Assembly: GCA_024195585.1 (NCBI GenBank)
Contig: SWBL01000007.1
Location: 299,735-363,734, forward strand
Direction of reading: 5' to 3'
DNA: 64,000 nucleotides
Origin: Aureobasidium sp. EXF-3400
Taxonomy: Eukaryota > Ascomycota > Dothideomycetes > Dothideales > Saccotheciaceae
Positions within the stretch are counted from its first letter, which is position 1. Every line of letters starts with the position of its first letter. The position numbers and the translations under genes were made by a program. Positions 46,462 to 58,399 of this stretch are shown piece after piece. The notes under the pieces were generated by a model. It worked only from the letters and a program-made list of their open reading frames with translations, did no database searches and was not told the DNA's origin.

Positions 46462-47099
46462 GTTTGTCGATACGTGCAAGTATGTCAAGATGCCCGCGAC
46501 AGAGAGCAGAATGCTTTGGAAAGGTGGTCAGAGAAATTCTCGGTGGATAAGAGAGAAATACGAAGGACTGAAGATGGAAAGACAAGTTGTTGCCGGAGAT
46601 TGATGTTGATGTTACGGAATAATTCGAGGTTGGCGGGCAAGCCACGTTGTTCGTGGTTATTCCGCTCCGACGCCGCAACGTGGGTGGAAGAGCGACACTC
46701 ACAAGAAGAAAGGATGAAGCCTTAGCTGGAGACGAGCAATTCCTAGGTTGATATCGGTCGAAAGCGACTTCATAGAGATATTGTCTGGTAAGAGCAGGTG
46801 GAGCTTTGCGGACGGCGATGTTGCTTGAAGAAAGACAAAGTTCAAGCAGCGTCATGTCGCGCTCAGCCAGCACATATCAACACATTTTGGCATAATAACA
46901 CAATGATTCGATGTAGACATTTCATTCTTCTTCTTATTTGCAGATGGGCAACACCTCAAGACACTTTTTAGTTTTGTATATCTTTCAGGCGCCCAAATCT
47001 TCATCGTCGTCAGTCCTTTGTCAAACAAAAACGACGCCCTGAACGCCAATGCCATGCCGTGGTTCACAAAGCCCTGCTTTTCTTTTGTGACAGAAACAA
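46462..47099. other. Intergenic, no gene seen
   Basis: Promoter of the phosphatase gene and 3' flank of TIF34. No supported open frame. Confidence 0.5.
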
Positions 47100-48285
47100 T
47101 TACATCCTCGTCTCGCGCTCAACCTCGAACTTGAAATCAAAGTAGGGCTGGTCGAAGTGGTGGACACGGACGTAACCATCCTCACCACCTGAGGCGTAGC
47201 CGGTACCAAGAGGCGAGACGGCGACGTAGTTGAGGGGACCGAAGTGACCTCTGACACGGCCAATCTCCTCTTCGAAGATCTTGTGGTAGAAACGGGCTTC
47301 GAACTTTCCTTGACGGGCGCTGGTGGTGGTGACGTCCATGGCGGCTTGACCACCTCCGACGATCACGTAGTCCTTGACGGGTGTGATGGCGGCAGAGTTG
47401 AGGGGTGTGTCGGCGACGTATGTCTTCATGACTTCGAGCGTCTTGGCGTCCATGAGCTGTGGGAGAGTGTCAGTCGTTGCTTGAGGCAGCTGAAGTGGAG
47501 GAGTGATACCTTTGCGGTCTTGTCCTTGGAAGAAGTGACGAAATAGGTGCGGTCGGAAGACCATTGCAAGTCGGTGACCATCATGCCATCCTCATGGGGG
47601 TAGGCGCGCTCATACTCCTCGCCGGTCTTTGCGTCCCACTGGGTGACGGAGCCGTCCTCGTGGCCAGAGATGATGTATCTGGTGCAGGCGGAGAAACCGG
47701 CGACTGTGACCTTGGGAATGTCGTCGACGACAATGCGCAGCGAGTGCTCGTTGGCCTGCTCGCCTTCGGGGTCCTGGTTGATGTCGTAGACGAGGATTGT
47801 GCTGAGCTGGCCCTGGCGCTTCTCGGTGACACCGAGCAGTTGGGTGCCGTCCTCGTTGAACTCGACGCGCTTGATGGCGGTTCCAAACTCCCACGTCTTG
47901 AGCAGCTTTCCGGTCTTGACCTCCCACAGTCTGATGGTGTTGTCGGCGCCGCCGGTTGCGAGCAGGACGGTGCGCGGGTCGACGTCGACGGTCCAGAGGG
48001 CACCCTGGTGGCCCTTGTAGACACCGAAGCGCTCACCGTTGTGTGACCACCAGCCGCATGCGTTGTGATCCTTGGAGACGGAGAAGATGAAGTCGCCCTC
48101 CTTGCTGAACCTGCGCTGCTTGTCAGTCGTTGTGTCCTGTCCGTCTCTTTTGAAAAACCAGTGAGGGTGCGCACTTGACTTGGGTCAGAGCTCTCTCCTG
48201 CGACGAGGGTCAGTTTCTGCAGCGCCTGAGGGAGGAGAAGATGAGAAGAAGAACATACGTGACCGGATAGCAGAATAGGTCTCAT
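47100..48285 (-). CDS. Eukaryotic translation initiation factor 3 subunit I (eIF3i), WD40 protein
   Basis: Core eIF3 subunit acting at the 40S ribosome. Four exons (48259..48285, 48175..48197, 47510..48110, 47100..47456) give 335 residues, the size of fungal TIF34. Start MRPILLSGH and [18 protein letters not shown] are characteristic. Seven WD repeats follow, with [33 protein letters not shown] and [16 protein letters not shown] easily seen, and the conserved ending [12 protein letters not shown]. Exon 2 is a 23-nt microexon, needed to place ERALTQVK. The start is divergent from the C1-THF synthase gene 580 bp away. Confidence 0.95.
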
Positions 48286-48864
48286 GTTGGCGGTGATATG
48301 GGAGGATCTGGTCGCTGCCGTCGCTGCTGCGTCGCTATGAAAATGTGCGTCGCCCGCGCAGAGTTGCTTGGCCCGTGCGCCTGCCACTTCCTCGCTGCGT
48401 AATTTATCCGCAGTTTCCCCTCGCTAGTCGTAAATCGCGTCGCACCTGCCCGATTTGGCTCTCCGTCCTTCTTCGCATGCTGTAAACCACTCTACTCTCA
48501 CAGCTTTCTGACTCACACGTCTTGCACCATCCTTCTCTGCCACTGTGATGATCCAATGCATGCGAAGCCATCAAGAACCACTGTACTGAGATTGTTTTGT
48601 CGTAGCAGAAGGTAAATCAAGCAAGATAGAAGCAAAAGGAGCCCTTTCCGACCTCTTGACGTTTGGAGCTCTCCCCAGACTCCTGTGACACACAGTCCAC
48701 CCAAATTCTGCTTCATTGTATGTAATTGAAACCAACCCGCCGCGCCTGCCCCACGCCAGGCCTTCCGTCACTCCATTCACCTCTCCTGTCGAGTGTCTCG
48801 TTGTAGTTGTTCGCTGAGTGCTTTTATACCCTTCTCAAAGAAGAAGGTGGATTGCCCTTGAGCC
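48286..48864. promoter_or_regulatory. Divergent promoter between TIF34 and C1-THF synthase
   Basis: About 580 bp separating two housekeeping genes transcribed outward. Pyrimidine-rich patches are visible; no specific element is claimed. Confidence 0.5.
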
Positions 48865-51800
48865 ATGCACGGTCAATTGATCAGCGGTCGGCGTATCGCC
48901 CTGCGGGGCCAAAATCTGCGTTTTCTCGTCAAGTCGTCTTCGCCGCCTCTTTCCTTCCTCTCTTCCAACAATCAACGCGCTGCCTTCAGCACAACCCTCC
49001 GCCAAATGACGGCCCAAAAAATCGATGGCACTGCCATCGCAAAGTCGATCCGCGAACGCATCAACAAGGAAATCACCGAAAAGAAGGCCGCCAACCCCCG
49101 CTACAAGCCCTCGCTCAAGATTGTCCAGGTCGGCGCCCGCTCAGACTCGTCGACCTATGTGCGCATGAAGCTCAAGGCCGCCACCGAGGCCAACATCGAG
49201 TGCGACCTCGAGAACTACCCCGAGGACATCAGCGAGTCGGAGCTCCTCTACCACATCGAGCGCTTCAACAACGACCCTTCGATCCACGGCATCCTCGTCC
49301 AATTGCCCGTCCCCAAGCACATCTCCGAGCATGCCGTCACCTCGGCTGTCGCCGACGAGAAAGATGTCGATGGCTTCGGTGTAGCAAACATCGGTGAGCT
49401 GGCCAAGCGCGGCGGCAAGCCTCTGTTCACACCCTGCACACCCAAGGGTGTCATGGTCCTGCTCAGCGAGAGCGGTGTCGACATCAAGGGCAAGAACGCC
49501 GTCGTCATTGGCCGCAGTGACATCGTCGGTAGCCCCGTCAGCTACCTGCTCAAGAATGCCGATGCCACCGTCACTGTGTGCCACAGCAAGACCAAGGACC
49601 TCCCTGGCTACGTCAAGCAGGCCGACATTGTTGTCGCTGCCATTGGTGCTCCCGGCTTCGTCAAGGGCGAGTGGCTCAAGAAGGGTGCTGTCGTGATTGA
49701 CGTGGGTACAAACTACATTCCCGACGAGACCAAGAAGTCGGGCCAGCGTCTGGTCGGTGACGTCGACTACGAGTCTGCCGTCGAGGTCGCTTCCCAGATC
49801 ACTCCCGTGCCCGGTGGTGTCGGTCCCATGACTGTGGCCATGCTCCTCCGCAACGTCGTCGACTCGGCCGACAGCTACTTTGACCGCCAAAAGTCACGCA
49901 AGATCACACCGCTGCACCTCAAGCTCGAACAGCCTGTCCCTGCCGACTGGGAAGTCTCGCGCAAGCAGCACCCCAAGCTCATCACAAAGTTGGCCGGCGA
50001 GATTGGTCTGTCAGCACACGAACTCGAGCCCCACGGCGCCTACAAGGCCAAGGTCAGCCTTGACGTTCTCAAGCGCCTGGAACACCGCAAGAACGGTCGC
50101 TACGTCTTGGTCGCCGGTATCACTCCCACCCCTCTTGGTGAGGGCAAGTCCACAACCACCATCGGTCTCGTCCAGGCTCTTGCCGGTCAGCTTGGTCGCA
50201 TTGCCTTTGCCAACGTGCGCCAGCCCAGTCAAGGTCCCACTTTCGGCATCAAGGGTGGTGCTGCAGGTGGTGGCTACAGTCAGGTCATTCCCATGGACGA
50301 GTTCAACTTGCACTTGACTGGCGACATCCACGCCATTACTGCCGCCAACAACCTGCTTGCCGCTGCCATTGAGACTCGCATCTTCCACGAAAACACCCAG
50401 AAGAACGGTCCTCTCTACAAGCGTCTGGTGCCCACACAAAAGGGCAAGCGCGAGTTCAAGCCCATCATGTTCCGCCGCCTCAAGAAGCTCGGTATCGACA
50501 AGACCAACCCCGACGAGCTGACCGAGGAAGAGATCGGCCGCTTTGCTCGTCTGGACATTGACCCCGATACCATCACCTGGCGTCGCGTGCTCGACGTCAA
50601 CGACAGACATCTCCGTGGAATTACCGTTGGCCAAGCTCCTACCGAGAAGGGTCAGACCCGCCAGACCGGATTCGATATTTCTGTCGCCAGTGAATGTATG
50701 GCTGTTCTTGCTCTGAGCAACTCCCTCTCCGACATGCGTGAGAGACTTGGCCGTATGGTTGTTGCCAGCTCTCGTGCTGGTGAGCCTGTCACTTGTGACG
50801 ACATTGGTGTTGGTGGTGCCTTGACCGCTCTCATGAGAGATGCCATCAAGCCCAACCTTATGCAAACCCTCGAGGGTACCCCTGTCTTCGTCCACGCTGG
50901 TCCCTTCGCCAATATCTCGATCGGTGCTTCTTCCGTCCTTGCCGACAAGCTCGCTCTCAAGCTGGCCGGTACCGAGCCTGATGAGGACTACAACTCGAGA
51001 ACTGGTTTCGTCGTTACCGAGGCTGGTTTCGATTTCACCATGGGTGGTGAGCGCTTCATGAACATCAAGTGCCGTTCGTCCGAGCTCAAGCCTGATGTCG
51101 TTGTCATTGTCGCCACCGTTCGTGCTCTCAAGACCCACGGTGGTGGTCCCGCCATCACCCCCGGTGCTCAGCTTCATGAAGTCTACCGTACCGAGAACAT
51201 CGACATTCTCCGCAAGGGTTGTGTCAACCTCAAGAAGCACATTGAGAATGCCCGTCAATACGGTGTCAAGGTTGTCGTTGCCATCAACAAGTTCGAGACC
51301 GACACCGAGAAGGAGGTCCAAGTCATTCGTGGGGAGGCTCTCGCTGCCGGTGCTGAGGATGCTATCCCTGCCAACCATTGGGCCGAGGGCGGCAAGGGTG
51401 CAGTTGATCTTGCTCAAGGTGTCATCTCAGCTTGTGAGAAGGCCGAGGCCAACGACTTCAAGCTGCTTTACGGTCTCGAGGACTCTGTTCAAGAGCGTAT
51501 TGAGAAGATTGCCAAGAACATGTACGGCGCATCTGGTGTCGAGTTCAGCGAGACCGCTCAAAAGAAGGTTGATGCCTACACTCGCCAGGGCTTCGGCAAC
51601 TTGCCCATCTGCATCGCCAAGACACAGTATTCGCTTTCTCACGACCCCGATCTCAAGGGTGCGCCTTCAGGCTTTGTCGTCCCCATCAGAGATGTCCGCA
51701 TGGCTGCCGGTGCTGGTTACCTGTAAGTTTTCTCATTCATCACTCTCTCATGACCCTTTGCTAATCAAACTTTCAGTTACGCACTCGCTGCCGACATCCA

Positions 51801-51885
51801 AACTATCCCCGGTCTCCCCACCGCTCCCGGCTACCTCAACGTCGACGTTGACGCCGAGACCGGCGAGATCGATGGTCTCTTCTAA
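48865..51885 (+). CDS. Trifunctional C1-tetrahydrofolate synthase
   Basis: Interconverts one-carbon folates: methylene-THF dehydrogenase, methenyl-THF cyclohydrolase and 10-formyl-THF synthetase. Two exons (48865..51722 and 51777..51885, 54-nt intron) give 988 residues. Residues 1-47 are Arg/Ser-rich and lack acidic residues, like a mitochondrial presequence; Met48 (49006, MTAQKIDGTAIAK) matches the start of cytosolic forms, so alternative initiation could feed both compartments. The dehydrogenase/cyclohydrolase domain (about 50-345) has the catalytic Lys in YVRMK and the PVPGGVGPMTVAML block. The synthetase domain (about 365-988) has the ATP loop TPLGEGKSTT and ends in PGLPTAPGYLNVDVD. No defects seen. 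In yeast two genes (ADE3 cytosolic, MIS1 mitochondrial) share these jobs. Confidence 0.97.
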
Positions 51886-53197
51886 GTCGTTTCTCTCAAC
51901 AACGAAACGACTGTATAATGTACAACTACGGGCGATGGGCTTCTTCAACATAAAAATGACTTCAACAGCGTCGGTGTTCTGGGATACTATTTTAACAATT
52001 TTCAAGGGATCAATGTTTGCACGAAACAACACGAATTATATGGATATATACGTCAACTTAACTTTGACGTTGGAGGTGTGGGATGATAGACGTTTAGATA
52101 GGAAAGAGATCCGGAATGGATTGAGATTTATTCTTCAGCATGTTTCCTTGTTGGCTCTGCCCTCCTATGGCTACCATATCCTTTCTACACGATCAATCAA
52201 CAACTCTCACCAGACATATTCACAAAACGATCGAGAAACAAGAGGAAGGCAAGTCCAACAGTCTGTACAGGTAGGACGAGGACGTGGCGGGTCGCTTGAG
52301 AAACAGTCTCGCAGACAGAACGGCTACAGCGACGTAAAAGCTTGTAAGTTAACGTAGGTAGTCCGAGACACAGGCATGCGGATAATGTAACAGGGCATTC
52401 TGCTATCGGCGCAGAACGATGAAGCTGTGAGGCATGGCAACGACAAGGCCAGTTAGGCCTGCATGTGAGGAGAAGGCAACTAAGGCTAAGTGTGTTCTCG
52501 CTGCCGGATAGTTGAGCTGGGATCGAAGGACAGAAGTTTATGAGCGGAAGGAGAAAACACAGTCGCAGCAGCTCCTGGCAGGAGTTCTGCAGAGGATATT
52601 TCACGTAAGCTTACGAGTCTACGACATGGTATCTCGGCACTGCAAGCCTACAACATACACAACACGAAGAGACAAGTGCGATACTTGACCTGAGCTCGGA
52701 GTCGTTGTCGGCAAAAGTTCGGCGGACATAACGGGCGTCGATCTGTTCTGATCTGCAAAAGCCAACAAGCACCATCGTCAGTAAAGACACGACCAACGTC
52801 CGATGGAATACTCAACAATATCCAGAAGGCGAGATGCGAAAGGCGAAGTGGTGGTGAACTAGAGCTGCACACCGCTTGTTGGATGACCAACGAAACCATG
52901 AATGTGCTAGAGTGCCAACACTACTAAGACAAGACAATGCCGCGGAAAACCGTTGCAACACTCGTCACTCGCAATGGTACACGCGACTTCTATACTAGGT
53001 GCCGCTATGAGAGAATAAAGCAGTACGAGAGTACGATTTTTGTGAGCCTAATCCAAGGCAGCGCTCAATCTACGTCATTCGCGGATCATCTTGCATGATC
53101 AGCCGTGTTTCTCTCTGAGAGTACTCACATCTTTCTGCTCTTCATTAATCTCCCTAGCTGTCACAAGCAGAATTCATCCGAACATTGCGACGTCTCG
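51886..53197. other. 1.3 kb intergenic, no gene seen
   Basis: 3' flank of the C1-THF synthase gene and promoter of the glycine-zipper gene. Short overlapping open frames only. Confidence 0.5.
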
Positions 53198-53857
53198 ATG
53201 TCGACTGCGAACAAACACCCCCACGAACCTGTTAAAGGCGACGACGCCCCAAGCCACAAGAAAGCCACGCCCCCAAACGAACATACTGTAGACGACCGCG
53301 CGAACGACCTGCCGAGCAAGGAAGACGTCAACAAAGAGTCTTCGAAGGCTGCCAAAAGAGCTCTCGAGCTCCAAGCTCGTTCCAAAGAGCTCACACAAGC
53401 TGCCGCCGACACCGGGGACACAGACGAGCGACAAAGATTGCTAGACGAAGCGCTCGCAAAATCCAAGGAAGCCGAGTCACTGGGAAAGACAGCGAAGTTC
53501 CTCAGTTCTGGCGGCTTTCAAGGTCTTCTCGCAGGTGGAGGTGTCGGAACGATCATCGGTGTCGGGCTGGGAACGCTGGTCGGCACGTTGACAGGAGCTT
53601 TGGTTGGAGGTGTGGGTACTTTGGTTGTTGGAGGTCTGGGAAGCGGTATTGGTTCAGCTGTTGGGGCGCTGCATGGACCTTGGCTCAAGTCTGAGGAAGC
53701 GCTTAGAGATGGACTGGGCAAGATCACAGGAGCACTGCCAGACTGGACCGCGACGAGCGAACAAAAAGAGCAGTTGGAGAAGATCATGGGGCAGATTGAG
53801 AAGCAAGAATCTCCGTCAGTTGAGGAACTGGAGGCGATGACAGGTGTCGGTGGATAA
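53198..53857 (+). CDS. Glycine-zipper domain protein of unknown function
   Basis: 219 residues in a single exon from Met at 53198; an in-frame Met 31 codons upstream is less likely because it lies in a pyrimidine-rich leader and adds a poor sequence. A polar, charged N-terminal half includes a helical region (KAAKRALELQARSKELTQAA). It is followed by a Gly-zipper of about 60 residues (GGGVGTIIGVGLGTLVG and onward) able to pack in membranes, then a charged C-terminus. Similar small proteins occur in many Pezizomycotina; their function is not established. Confidence 0.75.
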   Translation: MSTANKHPHEPVKGDDAPSHKKATPPNEHTVDDRANDLPSKEDVNKESSKAAKRALELQARSKELTQAAADTGDTDERQRLLDEALAKSKEAESLGKTAKFLSSGGFQGLLAGGGVGTIIGVGLGTLVGTLTGALVGGVGTLVVGGLGSGIGSAVGALHGPWLKSEEALRDGLGKITGALPDWTATSEQKEQLEKIMGQIEKQESPSVEELEAMTGVGG

Positions 53858-54262
53858 TTTGCATGATTGGCATGTGTCTGCGAAGGACATGGCGCGTTGA
53901 ACGCTCTGAAGCCCTACGTTATCTTCTTCGCTCTAGACGTGTAGACGCGATCAGCTGGAGGATTTGGTTGCACGAGTTGGCCCAGCGACTGGTCGATTCA
54001 CGGAAAGGACAGGCAGGTCTGAGTACTTGGTTTCAGCACTCTCGAGGCCCCAACACGCACGAAAAGCAAGAGACACGAGCGAAACACTACACAACGTACG
54101 ACAAAGGAATGACGGACAGACATACATACGATTAGAACAGAGGAACGAGTCAACAAACAATAAGCGACCCCCAACCTAACCAACGGACCGGCGACAAGTT
54201 CCATGGACCGATCCCGACCTCAGATTCGGTCCTTCTTATCCAATCCGACTTCTTACCTATGA
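53858..54262. other. Convergent 3' flanks, no gene seen
   Basis: 405 bp between the glycine-zipper gene and the ZIP transporter. No convincing gene. Confidence 0.5.
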
Positions 54263-55565
54263 TCAAGCCCATTTCCCTAACAAAGCCATAATGCCCGCTC
54301 CTAGCAGCACACAGAAAACCATGAAGCTCAATCGCTTGTTGTCCTTGGTCCGCAACGGATCGAACAGAAAGTCTCTGGCCAGAAGCTCTACCAACCCCGT
54401 GTAGATCAAGATCCCAGCACTGATGGAATCCAAAATTCCCGAAACGATGTTGGCCGTGTCAGAGTTTGGGTTGTAGGTCGTGCGAACACCAAGGCCGATG
54501 GCGATCGCGATGGGAGTGGTTAGTCCATACGCGGTGCAAAGGAACCATGGTAGCCAACTCTTCTTGGGAAATGGAATGGCGGACATTCGAGCGCCAATAC
54601 CGAGACCTTCGAAAGACTGATGGAAAACAAGAACAGGATAGAGGGTCGAGAATTCCGAGCCAACGACACCTAAATTGAGACCAATGACGACCTGTTCTGG
54701 AGTCAGTATCTGCGTCTTCCACACATTCAAAGTCGAGACCTACAGAGTGGAAGATGACACCAAATTCAAGTACCAGAAAAGCAGCAATTTGCTGTTTGTA
54801 AGCTTGAGTTTGTGCCGCTTTGAGTTTCTCGAGGACAACGGGATCCTTGATCTTGTCCATGTCATCACTAAAAGCGGTGTGCGATTTGCTGCTGGCACTT
54901 GTAATGTCTTCATGGCCTTTCTGCTCAGTCTCGACCTCAGCACGAGCTCCAGCTTCGATATCATCGTTCTGAAGAACGATAGGCGGGAAGTTGCCTGCAT
55001 CCGGGTGTCTGTGGCTGACTGATCTGCGACTGGTGGTGATGATATCCTCGACGCTTTCATCGTTCTGTTGTCCGTACTTGGTCTCGACATATCTTTCGGA
55101 GAGAAGATCCATTAGAAAGACGATCATGACAGAGACAAGTACGATAGCGGGCGGCCAAGAGTAAACCGCCCATCCGCCAGTCATACCAACACAAGTCTGA
55201 GGACTAGAAAATTCAGAGATTAGTCATGACACCTGTTCATTGACGGCATGGTCGACTTACCCGATCTCGCTGTAAGCCGGATCAAGCAAATGAATGAACG
55301 CTGTAGCAATGATGACACCAGCGCCGAAGTATCTTGCGAAGAGGTAGACGACCAATGGAATTTTGAGCCATCTCACTCGTTTGGCGAGGACCGGGAAGAA
55401 GGTGACGGCAGTTGAAACGATCAAGATGACAAACAGAGCAGAGATACGTGCTCCCAGATGACCATTGTATTCGTTCCCAGATGCATTGAGAGCGCATATG
55501 ACTTGGGCAGGATCCGCAGTCGCTAGGTCGACGTTGTTAGGGTCAAAGTCGGACGAGGGAGGCAT
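54263..55565 (-). CDS. ZIP-family zinc/iron transporter
   Basis: Membrane transporter that moves zinc or related divalent metals into the cytosol. Three exons (55261..55565, 54744..55203, 54263..54691) give 397 residues; start at 55565 (MPPSSDFDPNN) is preferred to an in-frame Met seven codons earlier. Eight hydrophobic segments are apparent, with three before the variable cytosolic loop (about 145-230, His/Asp-poor but charged). The metal path motifs are visible: HSVVIGLNLG in TM4 and HQSFEGLGIGAR in TM5. Zinc-starvation control (Zap1-type) is common in the family but no site was identified. Close to fungal ZRT1/ZRT2-like proteins. Confidence 0.93.
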
Positions 55566-57350
55566 GATGTGCCACAAGGAAATCAAAAGTCGTAGTGCCT
55601 TGGCTGAAGTTGCTTATGTTGCTTGACTCTCAGGGACAGTCGCTCTCTATATAAAGGTCGGCTGGTCACGAAGACCGCACGGCATTTCCTGCCGGTGCCC
55701 ATCAAGGTGTTTCTCGGAATCGACGCCTCCAGAACCTTACTTGCTACATCGCGCCCAACAACACGATTTCCTCGATTCCTATTCGTTCAACTGGTATTCG
55801 GAATGAAGCTTGACGTCCCACACTCTCGTATGTGCCAGGCCACGCGGTCTTTGTAACGCTTCCATGGAAAATTGTCAAGGTCCACAAGGTCCAAGCAGCA
55901 TGGACCAATCTCACTTCGCGCTCAGAGGATCAACTCGAACCTCGACAACTTCTGGATCTCGTACGTCTCTGATTCCCGCTACACAGCGATGCGCAAAATG
56001 TTTGCAGCCACCTGAGTACAAAGCTCTATCGCGCAATGTACGATCCAGAATATGGAAAGGCCACGGCTGGATAGAGGCATCGATGTTCACTGGCAGAGAC
56101 TTTGGTCCACTCCAGTTGATTTGTTGCTCATCCAATCTCGTGAGAGCGACTTTCCTGCCCTGAATCCCGCCGTCTCTCTCAAAACAACCTTTGACAAGCT
56201 CAAGCGCCTGAGATGATCAACGCCAGTCTCTGTCGCATCAGGATGAGGAGTCATGTGTCCCATGAGTATCGCGGTGATGTAGCTTCACGCGAGATTCACA
56301 CAACACCTGAGCTGATCCAAGAGCGTCACTGTAAGCCAGCTGGTAGGTGGACTACCGTTCAGGGCTCCACTGCCACCCACGCAAGTCTTCTGCTTCCGAT
56401 TAGCTCGTCTGCTGCATTAATGGAAACCATGGTCCAGAATACATTCTTTTGTCGCCAGAGAGGATGACACAGTTGGTAAAGCGTACAGTTGTTGTTGAGC
56501 CATACAAGCTTGCCCAGTTTGTTCGCAGCGAGTTGGTTTCACCACCTAGGCCAGGCAGGAAGACCACCTCAGTCCCATGCTGTCACTCGCATCGCATCAT
56601 GTTCGATGACATCTTTCTGCTATTTCGCCCTAGCTGGAACAAATCGGATCGTCTGGGACTACAACTTTCGTACAAGATCGTCAAGGATCGAGACTAGACA
56701 GAAGGCCGTCACTTGGAACTGCATCTCCCATATGAGCAGTGCCAGCAGTAATTGTGCGACAACCTGCTTAATTCCACTCCTTCGCGCCACTTTTGCGATC
56801 TCGTTCTCTCGGCTGTTTGTACCACTGGTGCGACAAGTCGGACGTCCAGCCTGATCGATGCTTCCAGACTCCACATGAAGATAGGCTGAGCGGAGAGTAA
56901 GTCGAAGCAATCACATAGCTGTGTCACTAAGGAAGTGCCTAGTCGCTAAGTAAAGAGATGTGGCTGGTGACAAAAATCGTGTCTGGTGAAAGGACCCTTT
57001 CTGGGACATCTACTAAAGATCTGAAGCCATCGCATATTCAGACTGGAGAGGGTGCGTTGTTCTACCAGAGATGTGTAGTATTGCCAGGCCTCAAGATATT
57101 TGTTCATGGACCCGCGACTCTTCATGTTCCTGGTCAGCATTTGGCCAGAGCATGACATTTGACGCTCGTTAAAAACCTATTACCTTGTGCACCTCACTCA
57201 TTCTGGTTTCTTCTAACTTTGTATGTCAACATCTACGATTTTCTAGCAGTCGTGATTCGTGGCGTTCAAACATTAAGGCCTAACGAAGTAGAGGTCATGC
57301 TAGTCCGGCAGAGTCATAGGTGAAACGCTAATCCGTCGCAAACACTTAAG
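55566..57350. other. 1.8 kb without a supported gene
   Basis: Promoter side of the ZIP gene and transition to the AT-rich region. Base composition stays normal until about 57.3 kb. Small open frames only. Confidence 0.45.
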
Positions 57351-58302
57351 CCTAACCGCTCCTAACTATAAACAAGAAGAAGATTAGTCTTATAAAGAGC
57401 GGAGAGTCTAAAATAACCCATTCTTAGCGTAAGCGACCTTTTCTTTAATGTAACATATTTATACGTTCCTATTCCCTTCTAATTAACCTTACCTAATAGA
57501 TATAACAATAGTTATAGCGATATTAATGTTATAGGCTCTAATAGCTTAAGCTATTAGAGTATTTAAAGAGAAGTAATAGAGGTCTAATACTCTATAGCTA
57601 GAGGCTTAAGTTTAAGCGTATTAGGACCCTAATATTAATAATAAAGTACTAGAAGAATATAAGAATAGACTTATAAAAGATCTAAGATATAAGTTATAAG
57701 TATATCTAGTTAGTTAGTATAACCTTATATTAGTAAAAGATCTACTAGCTATAGAAGTTAGCTAATTAGATAAAGGGCCTTATCCTTCTATCTTTTTTAA
57801 GTAGTAATATACCTTTTTTAAAAAGCTTTATAAAGTAATTAAGAAAGGATTAGATTATAATATACTAGGTTACTAACCTATAGAGCTCTTTAAGAACTAT
57901 AGCCTATTACTTAATATTATAGATAGTCTTTATAATACTAATCTCTATAGCTCTAGTATCTATAGTATAGATAGTATTTAAGATATAGATACTTTAATCT
58001 AGTATAGAGTACTAGATCCTAGTATAATCTATTTAGATTTATATACTATAGAGTACTAGATCCTAGCTAATATAAGGTAGAGAGAGTACTTAACCCTAGG
58101 TTAGATTTAGTTAGCGTAGGGTCTTAGCTTACTAAGTTAGGTAATTTATTAACCGGCCCTAGTAACCGGCCCTATATCGCTTAAAATTATAAGAATAACG
58201 TATTATATCTTCGCTCTTAACTTCTTATATACGTAAAACTCTCTATATAATAATCGTACTTAAGTATAATAATTATCTTTAACTATTTATATATTACACT
58301 TA

Positions 58303-58322
58303 TTAGGGTCTAGGGTTTAGGG
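58303..58322 (+). repeat. Short interstitial telomere-like repeat
   Basis: TTAGGGTCTAGGGTTTAGGG: one exact and two slightly altered copies of the TTAGGG telomere unit of filamentous fungi. It lies inside the RIP-mutated block, upstream of the helicase fossil. Three units could be chance, but the place fits a subtelomeric origin. Confidence 0.4.
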
Positions 58323-58399
58323 TATAAAGTAGGCCGCTTAGCGAAGCGATATATAGCTATAATCTCCTACTAGAGTACGTATAATAGTACGTAAACGAT

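Noticed and set aside
50011..51417. 468-codon minus-strand open frame
   Set aside because: Antisense shadow of the C1-THF synthase gene, caused by its biased codon use.
51095..52357. 420-codon plus-strand open frame crossing the C1-THF synthase 3' end
   Set aside because: Different frame of the same coding region running into 3' flank; Ser/Pro-rich shadow.
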